Part shown: in pieces, positions 39,182-46,788 of the stretch
Layout of the letters: every line of letters begins with the position of its first letter
Position numbering within the stretch: position 1 is the stretch's first letter
NCBI GenBank assembly: GCA_022447225.1
Contig: JAKVAZ010000016.1
Coordinates: 1-64,000 of the forward strand
DNA: 64,000 bases
Source of the DNA: Fuerstiella sp.
Lineage (GTDB): Bacteria; Planctomycetota; Planctomycetia; Planctomycetales; Planctomycetaceae
Direction of reading: 5' to 3'
Notes under the pieces: model-generated
What the model was told of the DNA's origin: nothing
Database searches by the model: none
The model's input: the letters and a program-made list of their open reading frames with translations, nothing else
Made by a program: the position numbers and the translations under genes

Positions 39182-42100
39182 TCACTGAAAATCTCTGGAA
39201 CGGTATTGTCCTCCTTTGACTGTCGCAGACAGGTCTTCCAGGTAATCAACAATCACATGGATCACTCCTGATTCCTTCTGCAGGATCCCTCGTGCAAGTA
39301 AGACTGAGGCGGTACGTGCGATTGTACGGAAGTGGTTCCACACGTTGGGATGGATCAGGAGATTGGTTGTGCCGGTTTCGTCTTCAAGCGTTACAAATGT
39401 AACACCGTGAGCTGAACCCGGGTGCTGTCGAACAAGGACGATTCCTGCTACGTGAACACGCCGGTGCGGTGGGCGGTGTTTCAGGGAAGAGGCGGGGATC
39501 ACACCGAACTGCCGGAGTTTTGGCCGGATGGATCCCAGCGGGTGACCTTTCAGAGACAGACCGGTCGTTCGATAGTCTGCAAGGATTTCAGCCATGTTTG
39601 ACATCCCAGGCAGACTGGCTGGTGTTTCCTCCTGCTGCTGATCATCAAACAGTGGCTGACCACGCAGATCCGGAAGAGATTTCCAGAGAGCCGGTCGACG
39701 GGACAGATTCAACGAGCGGAAGCTGTCGGCCTGAGAAAGCCGTGACAGGACAGACGAATCCAGTCTGGTTCGGGTACGAAAATCGTCGAATGATTCATAC
39801 GTCTGCAGATTCCGAATTCGAACGATAGATTCGGCAACCGATCTGCGCAGGCCTGCCACCATACAGAAGCCGAGACGAAGAGCTGGTTTTGAAGTTCGGG
39901 TTTGTTCGAGTGTACAGTTCCACTGGCTGTAGCAGACATCGACCGGACGCACTTCAACACCATGCCGCCGTGCGTCGAGTACGAGTTGCGACGGTGCATA
40001 GAATCCCATGGGCTGACTGTTGAGCAGAGCTGCCGTAAAGGCCGCCGGGTGATAACACCTGAGCCACGAGCTGGCGTATGCCAGCAGTGCGAAACTTGCG
40101 GAATGTGATTCCGGAAATCCATATTCCCCGAAGCCGCGAATCTGATCGAATACGCGTTCGGCGAATTCGAGATCGTACCCGTTGCCGATCATGCCGTTGA
40201 TAAATTTGCGATGAAACTGATCGATGATCCCCTGACGCCGCCAGGCCCCCATAGCACGACGCAGTTCGTCGGCTTCACCGGGAGTGAACCCGGCGGCCAC
40301 TACCGCCAGTTTCATGACTTGCTCCTGGAAAATCGGCACTCCCAGAGTGCGTTTCAGGACAGATCGGATCCGTTCATCCGGATAGGTTTCGGCTTCAAGT
40401 CCCTGTCTGCGTTTCAGATAGGGATGCACCATGTTTCCCTGAATCGGTCCCGGACGAACGATGGCGATCTCGATGACCAGATCGTAGAAGCAGCGTGGTC
40501 GCAATCGAGGCAGCATACTCATCTGTGCCCGACTTTCGATCTGGAACACTCCGATCGTATCTGCTCGCTGAATCATTCGATAAACAGCCGGGTCTTCTGC
40601 CGGAATTGTTGCCAGAGTCAGTGGTCTGCTGTCCGTGGTCTGTGCGGATTCAAATCCATGAATCAGATCGAAGCACTTACGAATGGCTGTCAGCATACCC
40701 AGTGAGAGACAATCAACTTTCAGAATCCCCAGCGCATCCAGATCCTGTTTATCCCACTGCACGACGGTTCGGTCCGGCATGGACGCATTTTCGATCGGAA
40801 CCAGTTCTGAGAGTCTGCCACGCGTAAAAATCAGACCGCCAACGTGTTGTGACAGATGTCGGGGAAAATGCTGAATGGCTTCGACGAGGTGTAAAAACTG
40901 ACGTGACCCACGAGTCCCGGGATCCAGGCCTGCTTCCCGAATCCATTCGGTTGATGATTCGGATGGAACCGTGCGATCGCACAGGCCGGACAGTCGGCTG
41001 ATCCTGTCGGTGGAGAACCCCAGAGCTTTCCCGACATCGCGTACTGCAGAACGTGCTCGGTAGGTGATCACCTCGGCTGTCATGGCCGCCCGGTCCCGAC
41101 CGTATTTGCCGTAAACGTACTGGATGACTTCTTCACGGCGTTCGTGTTCAAAATCGATGTCGATGTCGGGTGGTTCGTTGCGTTCCTGGCTGATGAATCG
41201 TTCGAACAGTGTTTCAAATCGATCCGGGTCAACGGCGGTCACACCCAGACAGTAGCAGACTGCGGAGTTCGCGGCCGAACCTCGTCCCTGGCAGAGGATT
41301 CCTCGGCCGCGGGCAAATCGGACGAGATCCCATACGGTGAGGAAATATGTTTCGTATTTCAGTTTCCGGATAAGTTGCAGTTCGTGGCTGATCTGATCAC
41401 CGACATGGCAGGGAATCCCGTTCGGATAGCGTTCACGGGCTCCGTTCCATGTCAGTTGCTCCAGATAGTCACTGGGGGCACGGCCGTCGGGGCAGAGTTC
41501 TTCAGGATATTCGTAACGCAGTTCATCCAGAGAGAACGAACAGCGATCAGCGATCTCACGTGTCCGCAGGACTGCTTCGGGCACGGTGGCAAACAACTGC
41601 TGCATTTCCGCAGCTGATTTGAGGTGACGTTCCGCATTGGGGAAACAGCGATTCCTCAGCTCTGCGACCGTACAGCCGTGTCGGATTGCTGTCAGCACAT
41701 CCTGCAACGGCTGCCGGTCGGGGATGTGATAGTACACATCGTTCGAAGCAACCAGAGGCAGGTGTGCCCTTTTTGCGAGTTGTCTTGTGCGATCAAGCTG
41801 TCGTCTGTCGTCAGGACCTCGATGCAGTTCCGCCAGTGCATAACAGCGGTCACCGAAGCACTCCCGGTATCGATCCGGCCAGACGCTGTGGCTGTCAGCA
41901 AGGCTGTGACCATCAGTAAGACAGTGACCATCAGCAAAACAGTGCCGGAGTGGAACGCAGGCCAGAAGTCCATCGGCATGCCGATGGACGTCATCAAAGG
42001 TGAGTTGGCAATCACCTTTGGCGGTCTGCCGGCGGCCATGTGTGATGAGGGTGGAAAGTTTCCTGTAGGCGTCGTGATTGCCGGCCAGCAGGACCACCGG

Positions 42101-42382
42101 AGGCCCCTCATTCGGGGTGATTTCGGCACCGATAATCAGTTTCAATCCTGCTTCTTTTGCGGCAACATGAGCGCGAACAACTCCGGCCACACTATTGCGA
42201 TCCGTAATTGCCAGAGCCGTCAGTCCGAGTTCCGCAGCTCGATTGACCAGTTCATCGGGATGCGAAGCTCCCTCCAGAAACGAAAAATTTGTGCGACAGT
42301 GCAGTTCTGCATAACAGCTTTTGTTTGGTTTGCCTTTTGAAGGCCGGGTGGGTTGGCGTCGGGGAGTTGGTTGATCGGGCAT
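39182..42382 (-). CDS. dnaE2: Error-prone DNA polymerase DnaE2 (ImuC)
   Basis: A 1066-residue C-family polymerase alpha subunit of the damage-inducible type. The PHP domain begins YAELHCRTNFSFLEGASHPD, and the polymerase core holds the catalytic Asp motif PDIDIDFEHERR near 400. VFQIESRAQMSMLPRLRPRC and FPESHSASFALLAYASSWL follow, with a helix-hairpin-helix and an OB fold near 960-1030 (VHVAGIVLVRQHPGS). The length and absence of the tau-binding end fit DnaE2, not replicative DnaE. With ImuA and ImuB, encoded about 0.7-3 kb away, it forms the SOS mutasome. A tandem 18-base repeat lies within the PHP-domain coding part. It is divergent from the YedK gene with a 64-base gap. Confidence 0.96.
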   Translation of the reverse strand: MPDQPTPRRQPTRPSKGKPNKSCYAELHCRTNFSFLEGASHPDELVNRAAELGLTALAITDRNSVAGVVRAHVAAKEAGLKLIIGAEITPNEGPPVVLLAGNHDAYRKLSTLITHGRRQTAKGDCQLTFDDVHRHADGLLACVPLRHCFADGHCLTDGHSLADSHSVWPDRYRECFGDRCYALAELHRGPDDRRQLDRTRQLAKRAHLPLVASNDVYYHIPDRQPLQDVLTAIRHGCTVAELRNRCFPNAERHLKSAAEMQQLFATVPEAVLRTREIADRCSFSLDELRYEYPEELCPDGRAPSDYLEQLTWNGARERYPNGIPCHVGDQISHELQLIRKLKYETYFLTVWDLVRFARGRGILCQGRGSAANSAVCYCLGVTAVDPDRFETLFERFISQERNEPPDIDIDFEHERREEVIQYVYGKYGRDRAAMTAEVITYRARSAVRDVGKALGFSTDRISRLSGLCDRTVPSESSTEWIREAGLDPGTRGSRQFLHLVEAIQHFPRHLSQHVGGLIFTRGRLSELVPIENASMPDRTVVQWDKQDLDALGILKVDCLSLGMLTAIRKCFDLIHGFESAQTTDSRPLTLATIPAEDPAVYRMIQRADTIGVFQIESRAQMSMLPRLRPRCFYDLVIEIAIVRPGPIQGNMVHPYLKRRQGLEAETYPDERIRSVLKRTLGVPIFQEQVMKLAVVAAGFTPGEADELRRAMGAWRRQGIIDQFHRKFINGMIGNGYDLEFAERVFDQIRGFGEYGFPESHSASFALLAYASSWLRCYHPAAFTAALLNSQPMGFYAPSQLVLDARRHGVEVRPVDVCYSQWNCTLEQTRTSKPALRLGFCMVAGLRRSVAESIVRIRNLQTYESFDDFRTRTRLDSSVLSRLSQADSFRSLNLSRRPALWKSLPDLRGQPLFDDQQQEETPASLPGMSNMAEILADYRTTGLSLKGHPLGSIRPKLRQFGVIPASSLKHRPPHRRVHVAGIVLVRQHPGSAHGVTFVTLEDETGTTNLLIHPNVWNHFRTIARTASVLLARGILQKESGVIHVIVDYLEDLSATVKGGQYRSRDFQ
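41890..41943 (-). repeat. Three 18-base tandem units inside dnaE2
   Basis: Units 41908-41925 and 41926-41943 differ at only two positions. 41890-41907 is a diverged third copy. They encode the His/Asp-rich run CFADGHCLTDGHSLADSHS in the PHP domain, which looks like an in-frame expansion in a surface loop. Confidence 0.75.
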
Positions 42383-42446
42383 GGTGACTTTCTGACAGAC
42401 CGGTCGACAGCTGGCACACGATGTGAACTCGAATTAACATGCAGAG

Positions 42447-43085
42447 ATGTGTCACCGGTTCAACGTCAAATCAAACCTGCAACAGATTGTTGAACCGTTC
42501 GGACCGGTTCAGATTCGTACGGATTCGGTTCCGGACGCCGATTGCTATCCCATGAGTCACGTGCTGATCCTGCGGCGTGATCCGGCGCTCGCTGAGTGGA
42601 TCATCGAGCGCCGCCAGTGGGGCTGGTTGCCGTCGCACTGGAGACCGTCCGCAAAGTATGCGACCAGGAAAAATTACCAGCGGCAACGCTTCAACGCTCG
42701 CAGTGAAACGGCTCACAGCACCTGGGGGTTTCGTCGGGCGTTTGCGTTTCAGCGATGTGTCGTGGTGGGAAGTTGTTTTTATGAGCCATATCGAGACGGA
42801 GGCGAAGCCCGTTACACGACCGACAGTGGCCTCATGTATTTTGCCGGTCTGTGGGACGACTGGAAGGACGCAGAAGAATCGGTGAGGTCGTGCACGATGC
42901 TGACCACGAATGCCAATCCACTCGTTGCGGCAAATCGAACAGGACGTTTGAGACAACCAGTGATCCTGACCGAACTCAATCAGGTGACTCGGTACTGCAA
43001 TCCCGGGATATCTGAGAGAGCACAGTTTGAAGATCTGCTGAAGCCGCTCTCTTGGGATGTCATGACAATTCATCGTCCGGAGTAA
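42447..43085 (+). CDS. SOS response-associated peptidase family protein (YedK/HMCES-like)
   Basis: A 212-residue SRAP-domain protein, a family that crosslinks to abasic sites in single-stranded DNA through Cys2. Cys2 is kept (MCHRFNV), as are the Asn of FNARSET (Asn83) and the Glu of GSCFYEPY (Glu113). The conserved His of the IHDRRP-type motif (His160 in E. coli YedK) corresponds to Arg167 in GRLRQPVIL, so crosslink chemistry may differ. The position between dnaE2 and imuB and the family role both point to DNA-damage tolerance. Its end is 11 bases from that of convergent imuB. Confidence 0.9.
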   Translation: MCHRFNVKSNLQQIVEPFGPVQIRTDSVPDADCYPMSHVLILRRDPALAEWIIERRQWGWLPSHWRPSAKYATRKNYQRQRFNARSETAHSTWGFRRAFAFQRCVVVGSCFYEPYRDGGEARYTTDSGLMYFAGLWDDWKDAEESVRSCTMLTTNANPLVAANRTGRLRQPVILTELNQVTRYCNPGISERAQFEDLLKPLSWDVMTIHRPE

Positions 43086-43096
43086 CTCCTGTGGTC

Positions 43097-44602
43097 TCAT
43101 TCGAACACTCCGTGCAGAAACCATGAAGTGTTGCCATCACGGAACAGCCAGAACCGGGAGCCCGTTCGTGTTTCCACGCGGTAATAGTCCCGGCGACAGA
43201 AACCATTCTCCTGCCACCAGCCGGTTTGAATCCGTTCGGGCTCTGTACAATGCGCGACCTCACAGGTCCTGTTCTCCCAGTAAAACCTTACGGGAGGTCC
43301 GTCAGGCATCATTGAGATCACCTCGATCGGCTGTGGTTCCGGAAACAGTTCCAGTGGGCGAGCCGCTCCGGGGACTGAACCGTCAACTGTTGCCGTTTGT
43401 TTTTCCGATACCGGAGCTGAACAGGACTCGAATCCGACAGCCGCCTCGGGCAGGGTTTCGGGCAAAAGTCGTGGTCGGACGACTGCTTCGGTTCCCAGTC
43501 GTGCGGTCAACCGGTCAATCAAACGTTCAATGTGATCGTCGCCATGTCTCAATTCCTGATCTGTGGTGTGTGTGAACAGCGTCCCCTGTCGAACATGCAG
43601 AGGCGCCGTCGCCACTGCCTGAAGACGAATCCCGACAAGCCATTCCGGAATGTGTTCTGTTTCAATCTTTAAGTTGACCAGGTTCATGAGATGAGGCAGT
43701 GCGTTGACCGGACGAGTCAGGACGATTTCCAGGACGACAGGGGCCGATGTTTCGCTTTGCAGTGTTATCGTCAGCCTGTGCAGACCTTCCGCTCGTCGAT
43801 GCAGGTTGTCCAAAATCTCCGAAATCAGGTCTGTACAGACAGTACGAATCGCTTCACGGTGGCAGATTGGTTCATCGGTGGACCACTCAGCGGAAACCGG
43901 TTTCGGATGGCGTACAGGCACAATTAACTCTTCATGCACACCAAGCATCTGATGAATTCGTGTGGTCAAAACCGGTCCAAAGCGTGATGGCAATTCCTCC
44001 CTGGGCAACAGAGTCAGTTGACCAATTGTGAACAGATCGAATTCCTTAAGCTGTCTGACCAGTTGATCGGGAATCCGCAGGGCTTCAACCGGCAGTGATC
44101 GCAGAGTACGACAGGTACCGGCTTGATGTCCATGACGTGCAATTCCCCAGGCAGCGCCGATCGTGTTTGCTGCGGCCACATGTGCAAAAAAACCTCGATT
44201 GATCAGATCGATGAGGATCTGCCGGGCAAGGTTGAATTCTCCTTTGAATAATGGAGCACATCCGCTGATGTCCAGAACCAGGCAATGCGAACCACACGAC
44301 CTCTCCAGTCCAACGTATGGACTGTAGAGATGACATGCCCGAGCCAGTATCTCCAGCTCCTGCAAATCGGTTTGTTCGTCATGCAGAATAAATTCGGCAG
44401 AATCCAGTAGTGACTGGGCTTCCGCCAGCGGCGTGCCAGGTCGAATGCCCTGACGGATCGCTTCACGGGACGCTGCCACAATTTGAGCGAGCTTACCCGA
44501 CTCCGCGTATATTCCGAACGCTGCTGATTTCAACTCCGGCCGTCGGCAACACACATGTTGAATGGGAAAATTTGGCAGCCACACGCACATGATTCGTTTC
44601 AT
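43097..44602 (-). CDS. imuB: ImuB, Y-family polymerase homologue of the mutasome
   Basis: A 501-residue protein with the fingers, palm, thumb and little-finger plan of Y-family polymerases, opening MKRIMCVWLPNFPIQHVCCR. The Asp that begins the palm in DinB is absent (CVWLPNFPIQH), as expected for ImuB, which is a non-catalytic hub joining the beta clamp, ImuA and DnaE2. VGLERSCGSHCLVLDISGCA near 97-116 and GAAWGIARHGHQAG are typical, and the tail FYWENRTCEVAHCTEPERIQ matches the C-terminal ImuB domain. It overlaps the end of imuA by 110 bases. Expression with lexA-imuA from the promoter near 45.95 kb is likely. Confidence 0.93.
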   Translation of the reverse strand: MKRIMCVWLPNFPIQHVCCRRPELKSAAFGIYAESGKLAQIVAASREAIRQGIRPGTPLAEAQSLLDSAEFILHDEQTDLQELEILARACHLYSPYVGLERSCGSHCLVLDISGCAPLFKGEFNLARQILIDLINRGFFAHVAAANTIGAAWGIARHGHQAGTCRTLRSLPVEALRIPDQLVRQLKEFDLFTIGQLTLLPREELPSRFGPVLTTRIHQMLGVHEELIVPVRHPKPVSAEWSTDEPICHREAIRTVCTDLISEILDNLHRRAEGLHRLTITLQSETSAPVVLEIVLTRPVNALPHLMNLVNLKIETEHIPEWLVGIRLQAVATAPLHVRQGTLFTHTTDQELRHGDDHIERLIDRLTARLGTEAVVRPRLLPETLPEAAVGFESCSAPVSEKQTATVDGSVPGAARPLELFPEPQPIEVISMMPDGPPVRFYWENRTCEVAHCTEPERIQTGWWQENGFCRRDYYRVETRTGSRFWLFRDGNTSWFLHGVFE

Positions 44603-45299
44603 CGTTCACTTCCAGATCGACGGATCTGTCGCTCGTGCCTCCTTTTGCGTAAAGACATCGCAGTTCGACAAACCGACAGAACGACTCTGATGGTGACGGC
44701 TGTGGCAAAGCCAGCAGACGCACGTCAGCCCACCCGGTTTGTTTCAGAGCGAACGACGGGCGAATCAGCATGCCGATTGCTGTACCGGATTCCGCTGCCA
44801 GCTGCAGACGACGAAACTGCTGATTTCGTAATCGATCAATGAAGCCCAGTACCACTCCCACACCGGAGCATCGCAGTGCCTGTTCAATCGTAAATAACTC
44901 GTCATGTTTGGATTTCGGCCGAACAAGAATGGATTCCGTAAGTGAAACTCCGGTTGACGGTAACGCTGCCGGATAGAATGTTCTCTGTGCATCCACAATC
45001 ACTAACGGTCCTGTTTTCTGTGCCTGGCCGGCAACAGACATTGCCAGCGTTGCGACACCGCTTCCCGGTTGTGCTCCAATCCATTCGCAAAGCGTTCCAC
45101 ATCGCAAACCGTGATCCGGAAGAATAGCGTCGAGCGCCGGAATCCCGGTGGAAACCACAGCCGCGTGATCGGAGCGTGCGCGAACGCCATGCTCAAAGCG
45201 ACGCAGTCCGGATCGCAGTTCCTGGATCACCTGCCACCTGGGGAGAGCTTTCCTGATGGAAATCTCTGGAATGGGCTCCTGAATTTTTGACGGGATCAT
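44493..45299 (-). CDS. imuA: ImuA, RecA-like mutasome protein
   Basis: A 268-residue RecA/SulA-fold protein. STGIPALDAILPDHGLRCGT followed by CEWIGAQPGSGVATLAMSVA near 71-90 is the RecA-type P-loop region, but the Lys of GxGKT is Val82, so ATP binding is probably lost or altered. The rest of the core fits (GPLVIVDAQRTFYPAALPST, then ALRCSGVGVVLGFIDRLRNQ). ImuA works with ImuB and DnaE2 in damage-induced mutagenesis. Its ATG overlaps the lexA stop by four bases, and its last 110 bases overlap imuB, a long overlap that suggests coupled translation. Confidence 0.9.
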   Translation of the reverse strand: MIPSKIQEPIPEISIRKALPRWQVIQELRSGLRRFEHGVRARSDHAAVVSTGIPALDAILPDHGLRCGTLCEWIGAQPGSGVATLAMSVAGQAQKTGPLVIVDAQRTFYPAALPSTGVSLTESILVRPKSKHDELFTIEQALRCSGVGVVLGFIDRLRNQQFRRLQLAAESGTAIGMLIRPSFALKQTGWADVRLLALPQPSPSESFCRFVELRCLYAKGGTSDRSVDLEVNDETNHVRVAAKFSHSTCVLPTAGVEISSVRNIRGVG

Positions 45300-45895
45300 C
45301 GAGTTCCCATCAATCGCAGAACCCCCACAACGATCCCTTCAATAGTCAGATCTTCACTGCGACAGAAGATCGACTCCATCGTTGAGTTCGCGGGTTCAAG
45401 CCGAATGCGGCGTCGCTTTGGTTCCCGATAGAACCGTTTCAGTGTTGCTTCCTCTCCGATTCTGGCGACAACCAGATCTCCATCCACACATGTTTGCTGT
45501 TTCCTCACAATCACGTGATCACCGTCAGCGATATGCTCCTCAATCATCGATTCACCACGTACCCGCAGCGCAAAGTGGCCGTCTCTGGACAGCCCTCCCA
45601 GATCAAGTCGCTCATCCTGCTGTTCGATTGCCTCAATGGGAGAACCGGCAGCAACTGTCCCAGCCAGTGCCAGACCCTCCGGTTCTGTCAACTGAAGTCC
45701 TCGATGGCCATAGCCACGGGTCAGATATCCTGTTTCGACCAGGTTATTGACATGGAACAAAGCTGTATGAGGAGATTTGTAATCGAATTCCGTCTGGATC
45801 TCGCGCATTGACGGAGAACGTCCTGTACAGCGGATTTCCTGGCAAATGAAGTCCAGAATGCGTTGCTGCGTTTTTGTAAGAGACTGCTGCTCCAT
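45296..45895 (-). CDS. lexA: LexA repressor
   Basis: A 199-residue SOS repressor of normal length. The winged helix N-terminus is LTKTQQRILDFICQEIRCTG and SMREIQTEF. The self-cleavage site is VAAGSP (Ala83-Gly84), with catalytic Ser116 in RVRGESMIEE and Lys153 in ATLKRFY, all intact. RecA filaments should trigger cleavage and release the operon. It heads lexA-imuA-imuB, so it controls its own level and the mutasome. The recognition helix (SMREIQTEFDYKSPHTALFH) differs from that of E. coli, consistent with a different operator. The upstream region has the promoter and palindrome at 45944-45972. Confidence 0.96.
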   Translation of the reverse strand: MEQQSLTKTQQRILDFICQEIRCTGRSPSMREIQTEFDYKSPHTALFHVNNLVETGYLTRGYGHRGLQLTEPEGLALAGTVAAGSPIEAIEQQDERLDLGGLSRDGHFALRVRGESMIEEHIADGDHVIVRKQQTCVDGDLVVARIGEEATLKRFYREPKRRRIRLEPANSTMESIFCRSEDLTIEGIVVGVLRLMGTR

Positions 45896-45943
45896 AGTTG
45901 TGAGTTGATGTGTTGCTGTTGAATGTTTGTTGATTTGTTAAAA

Positions 45944-45961
45944 ATAATACATTTGTATTAT
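45944..45961. promoter_or_regulatory. Perfect 18-base palindrome, probable LexA operator
   Basis: ATAATACA-TT-TGTATTAT: eight-base arms, two-base centre, no mismatch. It covers the -10 and half the spacer of the lexA promoter, the classic place for a self-repressor. It differs from the CTGT-N8-ACAG and GAAC-N4-GTTC LexA boxes. Confidence 0.7.
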
Positions 45962-45972
45962 CGTGGTGTCAA
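45944..45972 (-). promoter_or_regulatory. Sigma-70 promoter of lexA-imuA-imuB
   Basis: On the minus strand TTGACA (45972-45967), a 17-base spacer and TATTAT (45949-45944) give six of six and five of six consensus matches. The transcript would start near 45937, leaving a leader of about 40 bases before the lexA ATG at 45895. Confidence 0.8.
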
Positions 45973-46788
45973 TGTGAAAATTGACGCTTACGGAAACGAC
46001 GGACATTCGACATCAAATGCGGTCGGCCTGACGGATTGCTTAGCGTCGGACCGGTCATCAGGGGCTTTTGCCGGACTCTCTTTACCAATGGCGACTTGAA
46101 AGGGGAATGAGTGATCGGAACAGCGAACCACCAAGGAAACGGGAGGGCAGAACCAGGAAACTCAATGGATGGACACCGTTTCCTGTGCCGTGAAGGCAGT
46201 CAGCGGTTGTCGTGCTTATCTTTCGTCAGTCGTTTGCTGCGCTGTATATTGTGACAAATGGTTTAGAGCCTGTTTGTCACTGCGCAATGCCACGAGATCC
46301 GCAAATTCAGTGAACGTAAGCGGCGACAAGGTTTCACCCCGTATCAGACCGGGTTTGCCGGGGCAATTTTTCTTCGATGTCGTCCAGCTAGATGTCGGTA
46401 GTTGTGGTATATGGAATCTTGCAGGACAAATTGCAGTAGTTCTGCCTCAATTTTCAGGCAGCTGTCCAAAGTGCAGTCTGCGACCCGGGAACAGCGTCGG
46501 AATTTCGCAGGGAATTGTTCAGCAGCATAGTGGATTTTTGCATCGGAGGCTGTTGGAAATCCGTTCACCTGATGTTTCGCTTTCAGTCGCCTGGCCGGCT
46601 AGATTGTTGCCACTCGGAGTTTCGTCAGGTTACTGCCACGGAATCGTTTCGGTAACATCAGTATGCGGCGTTGCCGGTTTTACGTTGCCTGTTGCTGCTC
46701 GTTGGTCGCGTCCAGATTGAACGAGGCCACAATTCGGCATTTCCACACAGGATTCCGCAGACGGCTTTAACTAAGCAAGGAACATGTG

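Larger units (their letters stand above)
45896..46788. other. Divergent intergenic region between lexA and the cytochrome fusion gene
   Basis: The left 80 bases hold the lexA promoter and operator. Further right, an ORF of 183 codons at 46169-46720 has a plausible ATG but no recognisable domain, mixed codon use and a high Cys/Ser content; I treat it as unsupported. No RNA gene was seen. Confidence 0.55.

Noticed and set aside
42383-42446. LexA-type palindrome in the dnaE2/YedK divergent gap
   Set aside because: Only short dyads such as CACA-CGA-TGTG are present; nothing matches the lexA operator candidate.
46169-46720. 183-codon plus-strand ORF between lexA and the cytochrome fusion
   Set aside because: No recognisable domain, no clear ribosome site, codon use unlike its neighbours and many Cys/Ser; likely a chance frame.
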